Shown: positions 1 to 12,700 of the stretch, piece by piece
How positions within the stretch are numbered: position 1 is the stretch's first letter
Layout of the letters: each line of letters starts with the position of its first letter
Source of the DNA: Toxorhynchites rutilus septentrionalis
Taxonomy: Eukaryota; Arthropoda; Insecta; Diptera; Culicidae
Direction of reading: 5' to 3'
Length of the DNA: 64,000 nt
Assembly (NCBI RefSeq): GCF_029784135.1
Contig: NC_073746.1
Span: 101,076,515-101,140,514, forward strand
Translations under genes and position numbers: made by a program
Notes under the pieces: generated by a model
Databases searched by the model: none
Told to the model about the DNA's origin: nothing
The model's input: the letters and a program-made list of their open reading frames with translations, nothing else

Positions 1-658
1 ACACAAAGATGATAGAACCAAACAGTACCCTCTTGCATCAATTTTCTACCCGTTTCAACGAAATCAAATTTCAAAGTTTATTGTCCTTATTGTGAGGATA
101 AAAGTTTCGTCTGGCTTTATAAACCTACTGAGCGCACGAACCCTGATACCAGACCGCCACCAAGCCGGGAAAGGGGATCCTAGCTAAGGTCGGGAGCTTG
201 CACTTGTTCTTGGCAGCGGAGGGACGGAAAGGGCAAAATTTTCCTCGATGAACATAATCATAAACAATATAAACTCGTATATATCGGAATGTAATTTACG
301 ATGCCCTCCGAAAATCAACTGCTGCCCTCGCTCCAAACCATCGCCGCGCGGGAGTGCGAGACGATGTAAGCGAGCCAAAAGCGTGACCTTGATGTTTATG
401 ATCCTCGTGGAACAGTCGCATGACTTGCGATGCGCGAAATAGGGTTAGAGCGTGGTTGTGGGATGGTTAAATGTACGTTCGAATGGCGTTATTGAGAAGG
501 GGACAATATATGATTACTTGATTCAGTCGTACAATCCCGTTTCGGTACATTTAATGCGAATTTACATTTTGATATTTTGGGAATGACAAAATTTGGGCGC
601 TTGCCAAGCGCGAATGACGCTGAATCACGAATCTCACTAAAATGTTCTCATTTTACAG
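1..658 (+). other. Intron sequence upstream of exon A
   Basis: This lies inside the dipeptidase-like gene, because exon A needs an upstream exon. I see no exon, RNA gene or recognisable transposon here. It includes a moderately GC-rich stretch at about 130-440 with short overlapping ORFs on both strands that resemble nothing I know. Confidence 0.5.
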
Positions 659-791
659 TTTTGGGCCGCATACGTGCCATGCGAGGCGCAACACAGAGAT
701 GCCGTGCAGATTACGCTTGAGCAAATTGACGTAATTAAAAGACTGACGGAACGCTACTCGCCACATCTGACAGCATGCACATCGGTTTACG
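659..791 (+). CDS. Dipeptidase-like exon A (first exon in window)
   Basis: The acceptor is ttttacag ending at 658. The exon reads in phase 0 from TTT TGG and encodes 44 residues plus one base: FWAAYVPC, then the helix with [10 protein letters not shown]. The donor is GTATAG at 792 (phase 1). The family's FWSVYVPC segment starts at the same place, so an in-frame upstream exon is required. I could not find that exon in bases 1-658. Confidence 0.9.
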
Positions 792-3700
792 GTATAGTAA
801 TTATGTTACATGTAACTGTCCGAAAAATTGTCCCCCCCACTAGCAGCCACCACGAATCACGTAGAAACGATCCGTGGTAACCGTACATATTGGGTCCTCG
901 GCCACGATTGCTGGTCCCCGGCCGCGGCGTAATATGAATGGAATCACTAATTTCGCTTCGTGCAGTCTAATTATCCACCACTGAATAGAAATAGGTGTTT
1001 CCAACTGAGCCATCAGTTGGTCAGTTTTCAGTCACAGCCACACTATGCATGCACCTTTCACATCCATACTCTCGTTTCCATAAGAACGATTGCCATGAGC
1101 AGCAATATCTGAGTGTAGCACCATTTTACCCGTAAATCTGTTATCCTTCCCAAACGCTCTAATTATCTCTTTTCCATACTTTACATTGCCATTCTGCTGC
1201 TGCTGCTGATGCTGCTTTCGTCCAATCTCAGATATTATGGAAGCGCACAAAAACCATCAAATGTGTTCACTAATTGGAGTCGAAGGGGGACACTCGCTCG
1301 GCGGATCGCTGGGTGTGCTGCGGATTTACTATGCACTCGGCGTGCGCTATATGACCCTCACGTCGACCTGTCACACACCGTGGGCGGACTCGAGCAACGC
1401 GGATGCACCCAAGTACGACGTGAAACATGGCGGACTGACAGCGTACGGGAAGGTGAGTGCCGGATTACGTTATCATTCCGATTCTGGGTATTGACAGAAT
1501 GGGGGGGGGGGGCCGTCGGAAGAGATGTACTTCTTGCCGGAGGACATAATGGAATGGTTTCGGGCGTGAATGGGATGAATATGAGATAATTCCTTCTTTC
1601 AAACGGAGAAATACCCTCTCGTTCTAAAATGATAATGAGGATTATTATTAGTACCAAGCAGTTTAACTTGTAAAGGCAACTTATCAACAATCAAAGTTTT
1701 AGTAATATCTTTTTATGCATCCAAGTTTTCAATAGTTTACAAACTTTGGAAACAATTTTAAGTTATATTGCTTTATGATAAATTGGTTAATCTAAATCAC
1801 CGTAATTTGAATCAAAGAATTCCCAGGAGGTACAAAGAACCAATAGAGTAAATCCAAATGAAATCGTCCAAACAATGCAGATTTTAAAAACATGTATTTT
1901 TGATTCGAAAGTTTTCCACAGTAATTGGGAATTTTTGAACTCAAGCGTAACTTTTGAAAAATGCGTATCGATTTTGGTAAGAGAAATCTTTGATAATTTA
2001 TATCTCAAAAACTATGAGTCATACCGAAATAGTTTCTTAGAAAGAATTATAGAGTATTGATGTTTAAACGTGAAAAAAATTACACTGAGAAAAAAATTAA
2101 ACTGAGAAAAAAATTAGTACTCTTTTTTTATTTACTAACAACAACTTTAATTTGCAATATCTAAAATATGAATTTTTCGGCACATAAAATAGAAGTCACG
2201 TAGAAAATTCAAAATAATCAGTCCAAGATGGTAAAACTATTTTTGACAAACTTCGTGGAACATAGAATTTTTATGAATTTTCGAAACTTCGAATTTTTGT
2301 ATGTTAACAATCATTTTTAGCCACAAATTTTGAATCCTGATGTGATTTTAAACAAAAAAGCTCATTATCAATCTCCTACTAAATGCAGCCATTCTAGGGA
2401 TATTTTAAAAAAATATTTCTAATTTATTGTCTTTTTATAGTAAATAAGCTCTTTTAATATGTTTGTCGTGTCATACTGTGTTATACCATGTTTATGAAAT
2501 TTTATCAATCTGCTTATAATATCCAACAACTTTTCCAAATACATCATTATGGTAAAAATATATGTTTAGGAGTTACGATGAAACACATTTGAAGACATGT
2601 GGGTTAATACAAAACGTAGCGATATTCAAAAAGTCACAGGAGGGTTGTGTTCGAGACACGACCGCATAGTTGACGTAGGATTCCGTTAGACTATATGTTG
2701 ATTGTGGATATGTTTGAAGAATTACATCCTTAAAATCATTGATAATGATTTGGTGGCCCTGAAAAGAGCAATTTCGTTTGGATTTTGGGTATTGTTTGTT
2801 CACTCCACCAGTATTTACCGAGTGCTAATGACAGAAGTATGATAAACAGTCGTTGGGTGGTACGTATCAGATAGAAGAAGCCGAAGTGGAATGAGATATG
2901 ATGAAAACCGCCATCTGTGACTCTATACGAGATACCTCCTGTGTTATGTATAGATGAAATAAAGAAAAAAAAACTAACCAATGTCATATAATTACCAATA
3001 CCGAACACAATTATCAGTTTTTCTCATCAGCAAAAACATGTTACTTGAATATAGAGAAAACATATTTGAAATAGAAAAGGTAATTTTGTTTTATAATTTT
3101 TATTTTCTGAGTGTTTATTCAACCCAATGCGAATTTTAATTGGACTAACAACACCTAATACTATATGTAGAGCATATAGGAAATCACTTTTTCGAATATT
3201 TCTTCACTTTTCCTTTTTTTTCTCATCGCATGAACTTTCTTTAGGTAAAAATGAACACAACACAACTTAAATCGAACGACCCGTTCTCGAGCAGGAACAC
3301 ACATTGGTTTTGATTTATGAAAATTGAAATAAATCGTTTCATATATCAAGTCATTTTTAACACAACTGCTACCATATACAATTTTACAAAACACTTGTGC
3401 TAAATTTTTCACAATACACCATCGGTCATTGATATGAAACTTCACGAAGCAACCAACACTAAAGTTCCAAATTTAAATTTTATTTGCTAGAATTAATCGT
3501 ATCACTCGGGGGAATTTTTATATAGCAAGTAAGGTGCAATGTAAAAATGCCCCCGACTTGCATATATTGCAATACTGATTTCCCTCAGGCACCTTAGTTT
3601 TGATGTCTCTGTTAGAGAACACATTGCGGTAGGAACAAAAGTTCCCCCTACTTTCATGTATTTGCAATGCCGATTTCCCCCAGGCAGCTTGGTTTTGATG

Positions 3701-6700
3701 TCTCTATTAGGGAACCGCCGCATGTGCCGTCTATTTCGATCAATTAGAAGTGGAAATTTCCGTTAGGATAGGGGTTGAGATTTTTCAGTTGTTCGATAGT
3801 TAGTTTCATGACATATATTATTTTATTCAATACAAAAAATTGTTATGGAGTTCCAAAATCGATTGACGCAAAATAATCATCAATCCATCATGAAATGACT
3901 GAGCAATAAGCGCTTGAAATTGGACAATTTCCACGATGTGCTCGATTTTCGATATTCAATTTATACCCCAATATGTTCCCTAAAGATGTAATCCTACGTC
4001 AAAATCCTTTTTTCATCTCAATACAAACGTTTAACATATTATGCCTGTTACACAATGAAAACCTAAGCTGTTTTTAAAGTAGAATTGAAATCCCAACAAC
4101 ACAAATACACCTCGTTGGTTAAACCGGGCGTTATTGGTACAAAAATAAATAACTTGTTTACGCTAGGCTTAGATTGTACCTGAAGTCAGATATCTTTAAG
4201 GTACCTCTGTATATGTAAAAACATTTACTCAAATTCAAACATCGCAATCTTCCTTATAGAGTGAATAACAGTATTCCAAAATGCACAATGATCAGGGTTA
4301 CCACATTTAATTCTGTAAAATTTTCTGAAAAAATCTGTACATCTGTATTTTTAGCCAAAAAATCAGTAAATAAAATCTGTATAGGAAAGTAGAGGAAAAA
4401 AATGAAAGTAAAGATTTATTTTCACTTTGAACTTATTTTTCTTATTTATGGGTTATGAAAGTCGTGTCAATATGACAAACAAAAATCATAGAAAAGTTTT
4501 TCGCCTCTGAATTGCATGATGTTTTTACCTGGTTTTCTTGAACTTTGCCTTCGAATTTTTCTTCAACTTCATCTTTGACTTCTGACTTTGACTTTGTTCT
4601 TCGCTCTAAAAACAGAGTCCATAATTGTGGGAGCCAACCGATTTCCGGATTTTGTTTTGATGGACCTGTAACGCAAAAATATTCGCTCAACACATACTAA
4701 TGAATGTTATCAAAAATTACTTTTTGTAAGTGTAAGTGTAAGGCTCAATCGCATAAGCTTTGCGGAGCCGCAAAACATGTCTTACAAACGACCTTAGCAA
4801 TGGATACAAAAATTTCCCATCACGCCTTTTGACATCCAACAGCTGGGACCAAGTTATATCCGAGTCACTCATTTTTTGCCCCATAATATTCGACTTGAGT
4901 AGCCTGAATTTGTAATCCAAGCCTTGTATATTACCTGTTTCAACGAATTGAGGAAATTGGAATTGTTGAAGATCAACTTCCTAGCTGCCTCCAATCCTTT
5001 TTCAGCTTCTACTGCATCGATACCAACGCAAACATCCTCAAGCTTCTTCAGAAAGTCTTCAAAATTTTTCACATCAAAGTTAGCATCACGTAGCTCTCCA
5101 AACATAAGTTACCCAACCTGTTCAACAATAACACTCTTCTGTCATTAGCTAGAGTTGTTTTCGTTTACGATCTCATCCAAGCCAACATCGACTGTTCTGG
5201 ATTGTTAAGTTGCATTAATTTCAACGTCAGAAGGAGAAATCTGCGTAACCACGAATTTCTCCGCCTTCCAACTGCACGAACTAATTACTCTCACCATGAG
5301 CCTGTTGCTAGCATGGCTCGAACATTCAATCGCCATTTTGGAAACATCGATTTTCATATATCAAGGAACAGAATATAAAATCGTCTTAGACAAGCTCAAC
5401 CGTTATTAGGTTAAGACAATTAGTTAAGTAGTTAGTATCATTAGCGTTCAATGTCAACCTGTTGATAAATAGTTAAATAAATTAAATTACGAAGTTCGCC
5501 AAATTGAGAACTTTCTGATTGAAAGGAGCGATTGGCGATATTGATGAGCAGTAGAACAAAGTTTAGGAACAGTATCGGTTTAGCCATAGGATCGTCTAAA
5601 TGAGTCAATATACGATTGGCGGATTGATTATGGTCATACATAACTTGGAACGTAAAAAATAGTTTAAGCTCTTTAAATCAATAAGATTTCGCTTAATAAC
5701 TGCCTTCAACCAAAGCCATCTCGTTGCGTATGCACTGTAATACATTTAATATTTAAAATTGAATTTAAAAAAAAATTTGTAAATTCTGTATTTTTGCAGA
5801 AAATCTGTAATTATGTATGTACAGATTCTGTATCTGAAATTTGTTGAAAAATCTGTAAAATACAGAATATCCTGTATAAGTGGCAACCCTGAAAATGATC
5901 CAGGCGATGCATTTAAGTGAAAATTAACATTTATAGCTTCTCTAGACAAAAACTGTCCTCGACAAAGTTGTTACATATGATAGAGCGCTCATTTTCATGT
6001 TGACCAAAACTTTCGATGAAATAAAAAATCTAACTTTCTTGTCTTTATAGATAGAGGTAAACATAGTTCGACAATGTTGTAGTCCCAGTTCTTTGAAACA
6101 TCTTTGTAGAACAAAGTTTATTTCTATCTCTTGAAATAACCGATATAGAGCTTTTTTCTAGGTTGCATTAGAGTCAGTACGAAAAAAAAAGTTTTTCGCT
6201 CTAACTTTTATATTTCAGAGTTTACATACAAACTGTCTTCGAAAGACTTTTAGAACATACTAATACAAACATTTTGCGATGCAGAACTTGTCAATATCTC
6301 AACTTCACTCAAAGTTATTGATATTTCTTCCAAAAAAAATACGCTTTTTCAATTGCTCGCCATTCTTTCTGGAGCAAAAATAAAAAATGTTTGTTGACGG
6401 AATTTGAAGGAACAAATTTCATTCTATATAATATGTGATTTTCAAAGATATGTTATTTTTTATATTTGAGTAAATTAAAATTGAAGTCATGAGTTTTTGG
6501 GTGGAAACCCATCAATAACATTGAGCAGGATTAAGATATTGATAAATTCTGCATCGCAAAATGTTGGTACTGATAAGCTCTAAAAGTGTTTCGAAGAGAT
6601 ATTTATTCATTAGACAAAAACTGTCTTCGACAAAGTTGTTACATATAATAGAGCGCTCATTTTTATGTTATCAAAAATAGTGTAACCAAAATTGTCGATG

Positions 6701-9700
6701 AAATAAAAAATAAAACTTTCTTATATTTATAGATAGAAATAAACATAGTTCGACCATGGTGTAGCCCCAACTATTCTAAATAATTTTGTAGAACAAAACT
6801 TTTTTTCTATTTTTTAATATAATGCTTTTTTCCTAAGTTCATGAAAAAGGGGGTGATCATGAAAAAGCGGTTTTTTTTGTTCTATCTTATACATTTTAAA
6901 TTCTACATCAAAACTGTCTTCGCACGGATCTTAGAACTTATCAAGATCAACATTTTGCGATGCAGAACTTGTCAATATATTAATCCTACTCAAAGTAATT
7001 GATGATTTTTTACCCAAAAACTCATAATATAGCATAGTTTTGAAAATCACACATCATGTAGAGTGAACTATGCTCTTTTAAATGCCGCCAATAAACTTTG
7101 TTTATGTTTTCCCCAGAAAAAATGACAAACAGTTGCACAGAGCGTATTTTTTGGGAAGAAATATCAATAACTTTGAGTGAAGTTGAGATACTGACAAGTT
7201 CTGCATTGCAAAATGTTCATATTAGTAAGCTCTTAAAGTCTTTCGAAGATTGTTTGTATGTAGAATTTGAAATGTAAAAGTTAAAGCAAAAAAACAGTTT
7301 TCATAATGGAGACCCTAACGTAACTTAGAAAAAAGGCGCTATATCGGTTATTTCAAGAGATAGAAAAAAGCTTTGTTCTATAAAGATGTCTTAAATAACT
7401 GGGACTACAACATTGTCGAACTATGTTTACCTCTATATATATAAAGATAAGAAAGTTAGATTTTTTTATTTCATCGACAATTTTGGTCACCCTACTTTTG
7501 ATAACACAAAAATGAGCGCTCTACTATGTGTAAAAACTTTGTCGAAGACAGTTTTTGTCTAAAGAATAACTGTCGAGCTCTAAATGTTAATTTCCACTTA
7601 AATGCATCTCCTGGAGCATTGTGCAATGGATTGCAACCTAACTTCAGGTATAATCTAGGCAATCTAGGAGTTTTTGAAAACCGAAAAACTACCAGAAATC
7701 GGGGTTTTTTAAAAAATATATTCTGATGTCAAATGTCCTCATGTAAGTTTACAGTTATCTCAAAAAAATGTTTTTGTGTTTTTGTCCAAAATCGACTATA
7801 GTGCCCTCCTAGTCCAAAGCCATGTGAACAGTAAAAAACAAATACAATCAATAATTAGAAAAACAAAATCCATTTTCTTCCAAGTGTAATATTTTTCCGA
7901 GAAAGACTAGCTAATTGACTTTAATTTGATATGGTGATCACCTGAATCGGTTAAGTAGTTCAAAAGTTATGAATTTTTGATAAAAGGCATTATTGGAAAA
8001 AAACATTAATTTTTCAAACCACCCTAAAATGGAAATGGGCACCCTAATGGTTTTCGCTTCATGACAATGCGCCCGCGCACATCGCGATTTTGGTAGCGCA
8101 GTTTCTAGCCAAACGAAGGGTGACTGTCATCACCCATCCCCCCTATTCTCCGGACCTCGCCCCGGCAGACTTTTTCTTGTTTCGCAAGCTAAAGAACGCT
8201 ATGAACGGGGACCGTTTTGACGATGTTCCAGACATTCAACGAAATGTGACGCATATTATGAACTCCATACCGACTGAGCAATTTAAACGCGCCTTCCGAC
8301 ACCTCTACGAACGTTCAAAAATTTATGTGGAAAGAGAAGGTCTATATGTAGGATACTACTATCTAATCTTTTGAGTATCTCGTTAGGTAAAGTTAGAACT
8401 CAAGATTACAAAAATTTCTAATTCAAAACTAAAAGACATAAAATATTGGTTCAAAAATATAAAAAAAAATGTTTCAATTCCAGCTGGCGTCATTGAGATT
8501 GACTCAGGCGAATAATCTCTAGTTACGTCGAAAAGGAAGTAAGGCTGTTGCCCCGACTCATGAGTTGTTGAGTCTGATAGGTAGGATACAAAGGGAGTCG
8601 CCTCTCTGATGTCGGTGACTGGCACTGAAGTGTTAAAAATAGGCCGACGGAAAAAAGCGCAGATAAAAGAATAAAAACAAGAAAAGAGTATTCTATTAAT
8701 TCTATGTATAAAAAATACAGGAATAGCTCGTACAATGACCATCAAGTCCATACCTAATATACCAATCCTAATTTTGTTTGAATTCAGAATGGCGATTTAG
8801 TGTATTCGACGAAATTCTAGATAATATTAAAATATGTACATTTGTCAAAGACGTCAACTTTCTATATCTTATTGCTTTCCAAATATTAGGCTGTCAAAAA
8901 AGTCCTGCGGTATTTTTTTTTGAATTTTCATTTGTTCATAAAATTAGTTACAATCATCTGTTTTAAGTCAAATATGCGCCGTTTTGTTCGATGACTTGTT
9001 CCCAACGAGATGCCAACTTCATAATACCCCTGTTATAGAAGCTCGCTTCCTTATTGGCAAAAAACTCGGATAGCCAATTTTCACAGGCCTCTTTTGTGGC
9101 TAACTTCTGACTACCTAGCTCGTTCGCCATGGACAAAAATAGGTGGTAGTCACTTGGTGCAAGGTCCGGATTATACGGCGGATGCAAAAGAACCTCCCAT
9201 CCGAGCTCCCGGAGCTTCTGGCGCGTCACCAAAGAAGTGTGTGGCCTGGCGTTGTCCTGATGGCAGACGATGCGGCCTCTGTTTATCAAAGATGGCCTCT
9301 TCTTCATGAGTGCTACCTTCAAGCAGTCCAGTTGTTGGCAGTACAGGTCCGAATTGAGCGTTTGGTCATAGGGAAGCAGCTCATAATAGATTACCAAACA
9401 CACAGCAGAACCTTCCTGGCCGTTAATGAGGGCTTGGCCACCATCTGAGCCGCTTCAGCGGGCTTCGACCACGGCCGTTTGCGCTTCACGTTGTCGTAAG
9501 TGACCCACTTTTCATCGCCAGTCACCATCCGCTTCAGAAACGGGTCGATTTTGTTGCGATTCAGCAGCGATTCACATGCATCGATACGGTCAAAGATGTT
9601 TTTTTGCGTCAACGTGTGTGGCACCCATACATCGAGCTTCTTCAAATGGTTAATAACGGTTTGATGACTTATCCCCAGCTCTTGGCCGATGCTACGGCTG

Positions 9701-12700
9701 CTACTATGCCGGTCTTTCTCGGCTAATTCAGCGATTTTGTCGCAATTTTCGACGACAGGCCTTCCGGAGCGTAGCGCATCTTCGACGACCTCTACACCAG
9801 AACGAAAACGTTGAAACCATCGTTGTGCGGTGGAATGGAAACTGTATCGGGTCCATAAACTGCACAATTTATTGGCAGCTTGAGATGCATTTTTGCCTTT
9901 GTCATAGTAGTACTGTAAAATATGTCGGATTTTCTCTTTATTTTGCTCCATATTGGCGACACTATAACTCACGAACGACTTAACCAAACAAAACACTGTC
10001 AAGAACTATATTATAGCGCGCAAAAATACCTTTCCAACAAGCTATAGTATGACTCGATACATTGAATACAACTAGAACTACGCGCTTCCAACGACACCTC
10101 GCGGAAATACCGCAGGACTTTTTTGACAGCCTAATATTTATCTATATAAATAAAAATGTAAGGCAAAATCTGTTGGTAAGCGGAAAACCCGAAGATGGGA
10201 TGGTCCGAATTTAGCCTTCTTTATTTTGTTGTATTCGTCTCTTCCTGTAGATCAATATAGGGGAGGGAAAAATCGGAAAATTTTCGGAAAATCCTGAAGG
10301 AAGGTCGGAAAATTCGTAAAATTGAATTCCCACATGTTCGAAAATTACATCATAATAAGCGTTGTTAGTCCATTCGATGTTTGCGCTATTGAAATTGATC
10401 CTTGTTCGTAAGTGGAAATGGATTTTCAGGCGAAATAACGCATTTCCATATCTTATATCTATCTATATAAATAAAAATGTAAGGCAAAATCTGTTGGTAA
10501 GCGGAAAACCCGAAGAAGGGACGGTCCGATTTTAGCCTTCTTTATTTTGAGGTATTCGTCTCTTCCCGTAGATCTATATAGTGGAGAGAAAAATCGGAAA
10601 ATTTTCGGAACACTCTGAAGGAAGGTCGGAAAATTCGGAAAATTGAATTCCCACATGTTCGAAAATTACATCACAATGAGCGATGTTAGTCCGTTCGATG
10701 TTTGCGCTATCGAAATTGATCTTTGTTCGTAAGTGGAAATGGATTTTCAGGCGAAATAACGCATTTCCATATCTTATATCTATATAAATAAAAATGGAAG
10801 GCCAAATGTGTTGGTGTGCCCTAAACCCGAGGATGGAATGGTCCGATTTGAGCTGTCTTTATTTTGTTATATTCTCTGTATGAAACATGTATTCCATGCA
10901 ACGGAGAAACATGTTATTTCCAAATGCTTGGAGAATTTTGAACGAGAATTGTGTCTGAAAATAATTTTATATTATAAGGACGAATTTTTGTAGAAGTACT
11001 AGACAATTTATAGTAAAAGTAAATTGTAAAGGGTCAAAGGGTAATCAATTAATGAAGAGTTCAGTGATTGGACTCACTAACGTTCACTTAGTAAGAAAAC
11101 GTGGATGTTTGAAAGTATTCAAATCAAAAAATCTATTTTGGGCGGGACAAAGTTCGTCGGGTCAGCTAGTTTGACATAAACATTCAAAATTAACTATCAT
11201 CTCTCAGCCCTCATCTGGTACCACTTTGAAATCAAACTGCTGGCAAAACATTCCCCAGTCCACAATGAGTAACCGTGATGTATAATGCGCATCAATTCTG
11301 GATTGTAACCGAATCAATACAGATAGTAATGTATGTGGATTTAAATAATCAAAGGAGTAAAAATTCATCGAACTTTCATTGCCAATTTCAACTATGAATG
11401 TGCCCAGTACCCAACAAAAATATACCCGGGTTGTCAATAATAATTATTGTGCGCCATATGATGGTTTTGTATTCATATATAATATTTTATATTACCGATA
11501 ACCGAAAACGAAAAATAACAATCACGATTCGCCAATGTAACGAAAAATTTCCATTTCATGCTCATACATACTTAATAATCCGTGAACGCAGTTTTTGTTC
11601 CGTCCAGCATTGATTTAGAGATGAAAATTATCAAACATAACATATACCGAATAACGAATCCGAATTATCATTTGAAAATCAATAGCAATAACACCACGAA
11701 ACCTATAAATCCATCATTCGAAATCACCATCACACCATTTGCTGAGACAATGCAATCTGCAATATTACACGTACTCATTCCAGTGGGTAAATGAATCGAG
11801 CCACAATCGACACACCAAACAAAACACAAGTTACACAACTCGTTCCAATATTTGCTGGCCACTGATGAGAAACGTATCTCGAACGTTTTCATTACACATT
11901 CATAGAACATGATGACATGACATTCACTAGATTGAACCTCTCATATCGGAATATTCTCGAGTTGATGAAAAACAAGTGCCTGTTTGGGTGGGAGCGTGAT
12001 ACATTGCCCTGAAGGGATGAAGGGGTGAAGCATTCTACCATTCCCATCGGGACAACGAACCGCTGCGATAAAATCCTCGTGTGCGCCATTGTTAGTGTAT
12101 TTTTTCTCCCGTGCAGTGCATGGACCTCGCTCAGGGCTCCCTCCCCCACAAAAGGGCTTGACATAAGCTCTGCCAAAGTGTCAATTTATATTGAATTTAA
12201 TCCGTTATGGCAAACTTTTTCGCGCGTTTGTCACGTTGGAGTGGTTCAAGATCAGAAAATATCATCTCAGCTCATAGAGGGGGACGAACGCGCAAAAAAA
12301 ATGCGAAATGCTGAGTGCACCATTTGAGGGGCAACTCGGTCATATCAGGTAATGGCTATTCCCCGGGTGTAACCAAAGGTTGGAGCGATAGTGCATCGGA
12401 ATGCTGAAACTGAAAAATGTGCAAGTGCGTGCTAGTGCGTCTCTCGAGGCACATTCCATGCATGTATTTTTTTTTTTTTTGGGTGGGAAGCCCCGGCCCG
12501 AAACGATGGAAATCGCGCGTATAACAAACAACACTGGAATCCAGTGGAGCGGTGGAAATCGCGGTAGCCACCAAACATATACGGTTGATACGAGGCCTAT
12601 CGCACGCGAATAGAATGGTGGCCTCCAATCCGGTAACGTATCTTTGAAAATCCCATTTCTCATGGTTTACACCGCATACCCATGGTTGTTTTCGCTGGAA

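Larger units (their letters stand above)
4163..7665. repeat. Foldback (long inverted repeat) element with hAT inserted
   Basis: The arm at about 5900-6590 is closely inverted relative to about 6900-7616. For example, CCAGGCGATGCATTTAAGTG at about 5900 matches CACTTAAATGCATCTCCTGG ending at about 7614. A third partial copy of the outer arm lies in direct orientation at about 6603-6890. The left arm continues on the far side of the hAT insertion: ATGCACAATGAT before 4293 matches the inverse of bases just after 7616, and GATTGTACCTGAAGT near 4168 matches GATTATACCTGAAGT inverted near 7648. No coding capacity is seen. A transcript across it could fold into a duplex of about 700 bp. Confidence 0.8.

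Noticed and set aside
1209..1690. ORFs of 110-126 codons on both strands overlapping exon B
   Set aside because: They are shadows of the dipeptidase exon and of the G-rich tract at 1500. Only the frame giving IGVEGGHS has family support.
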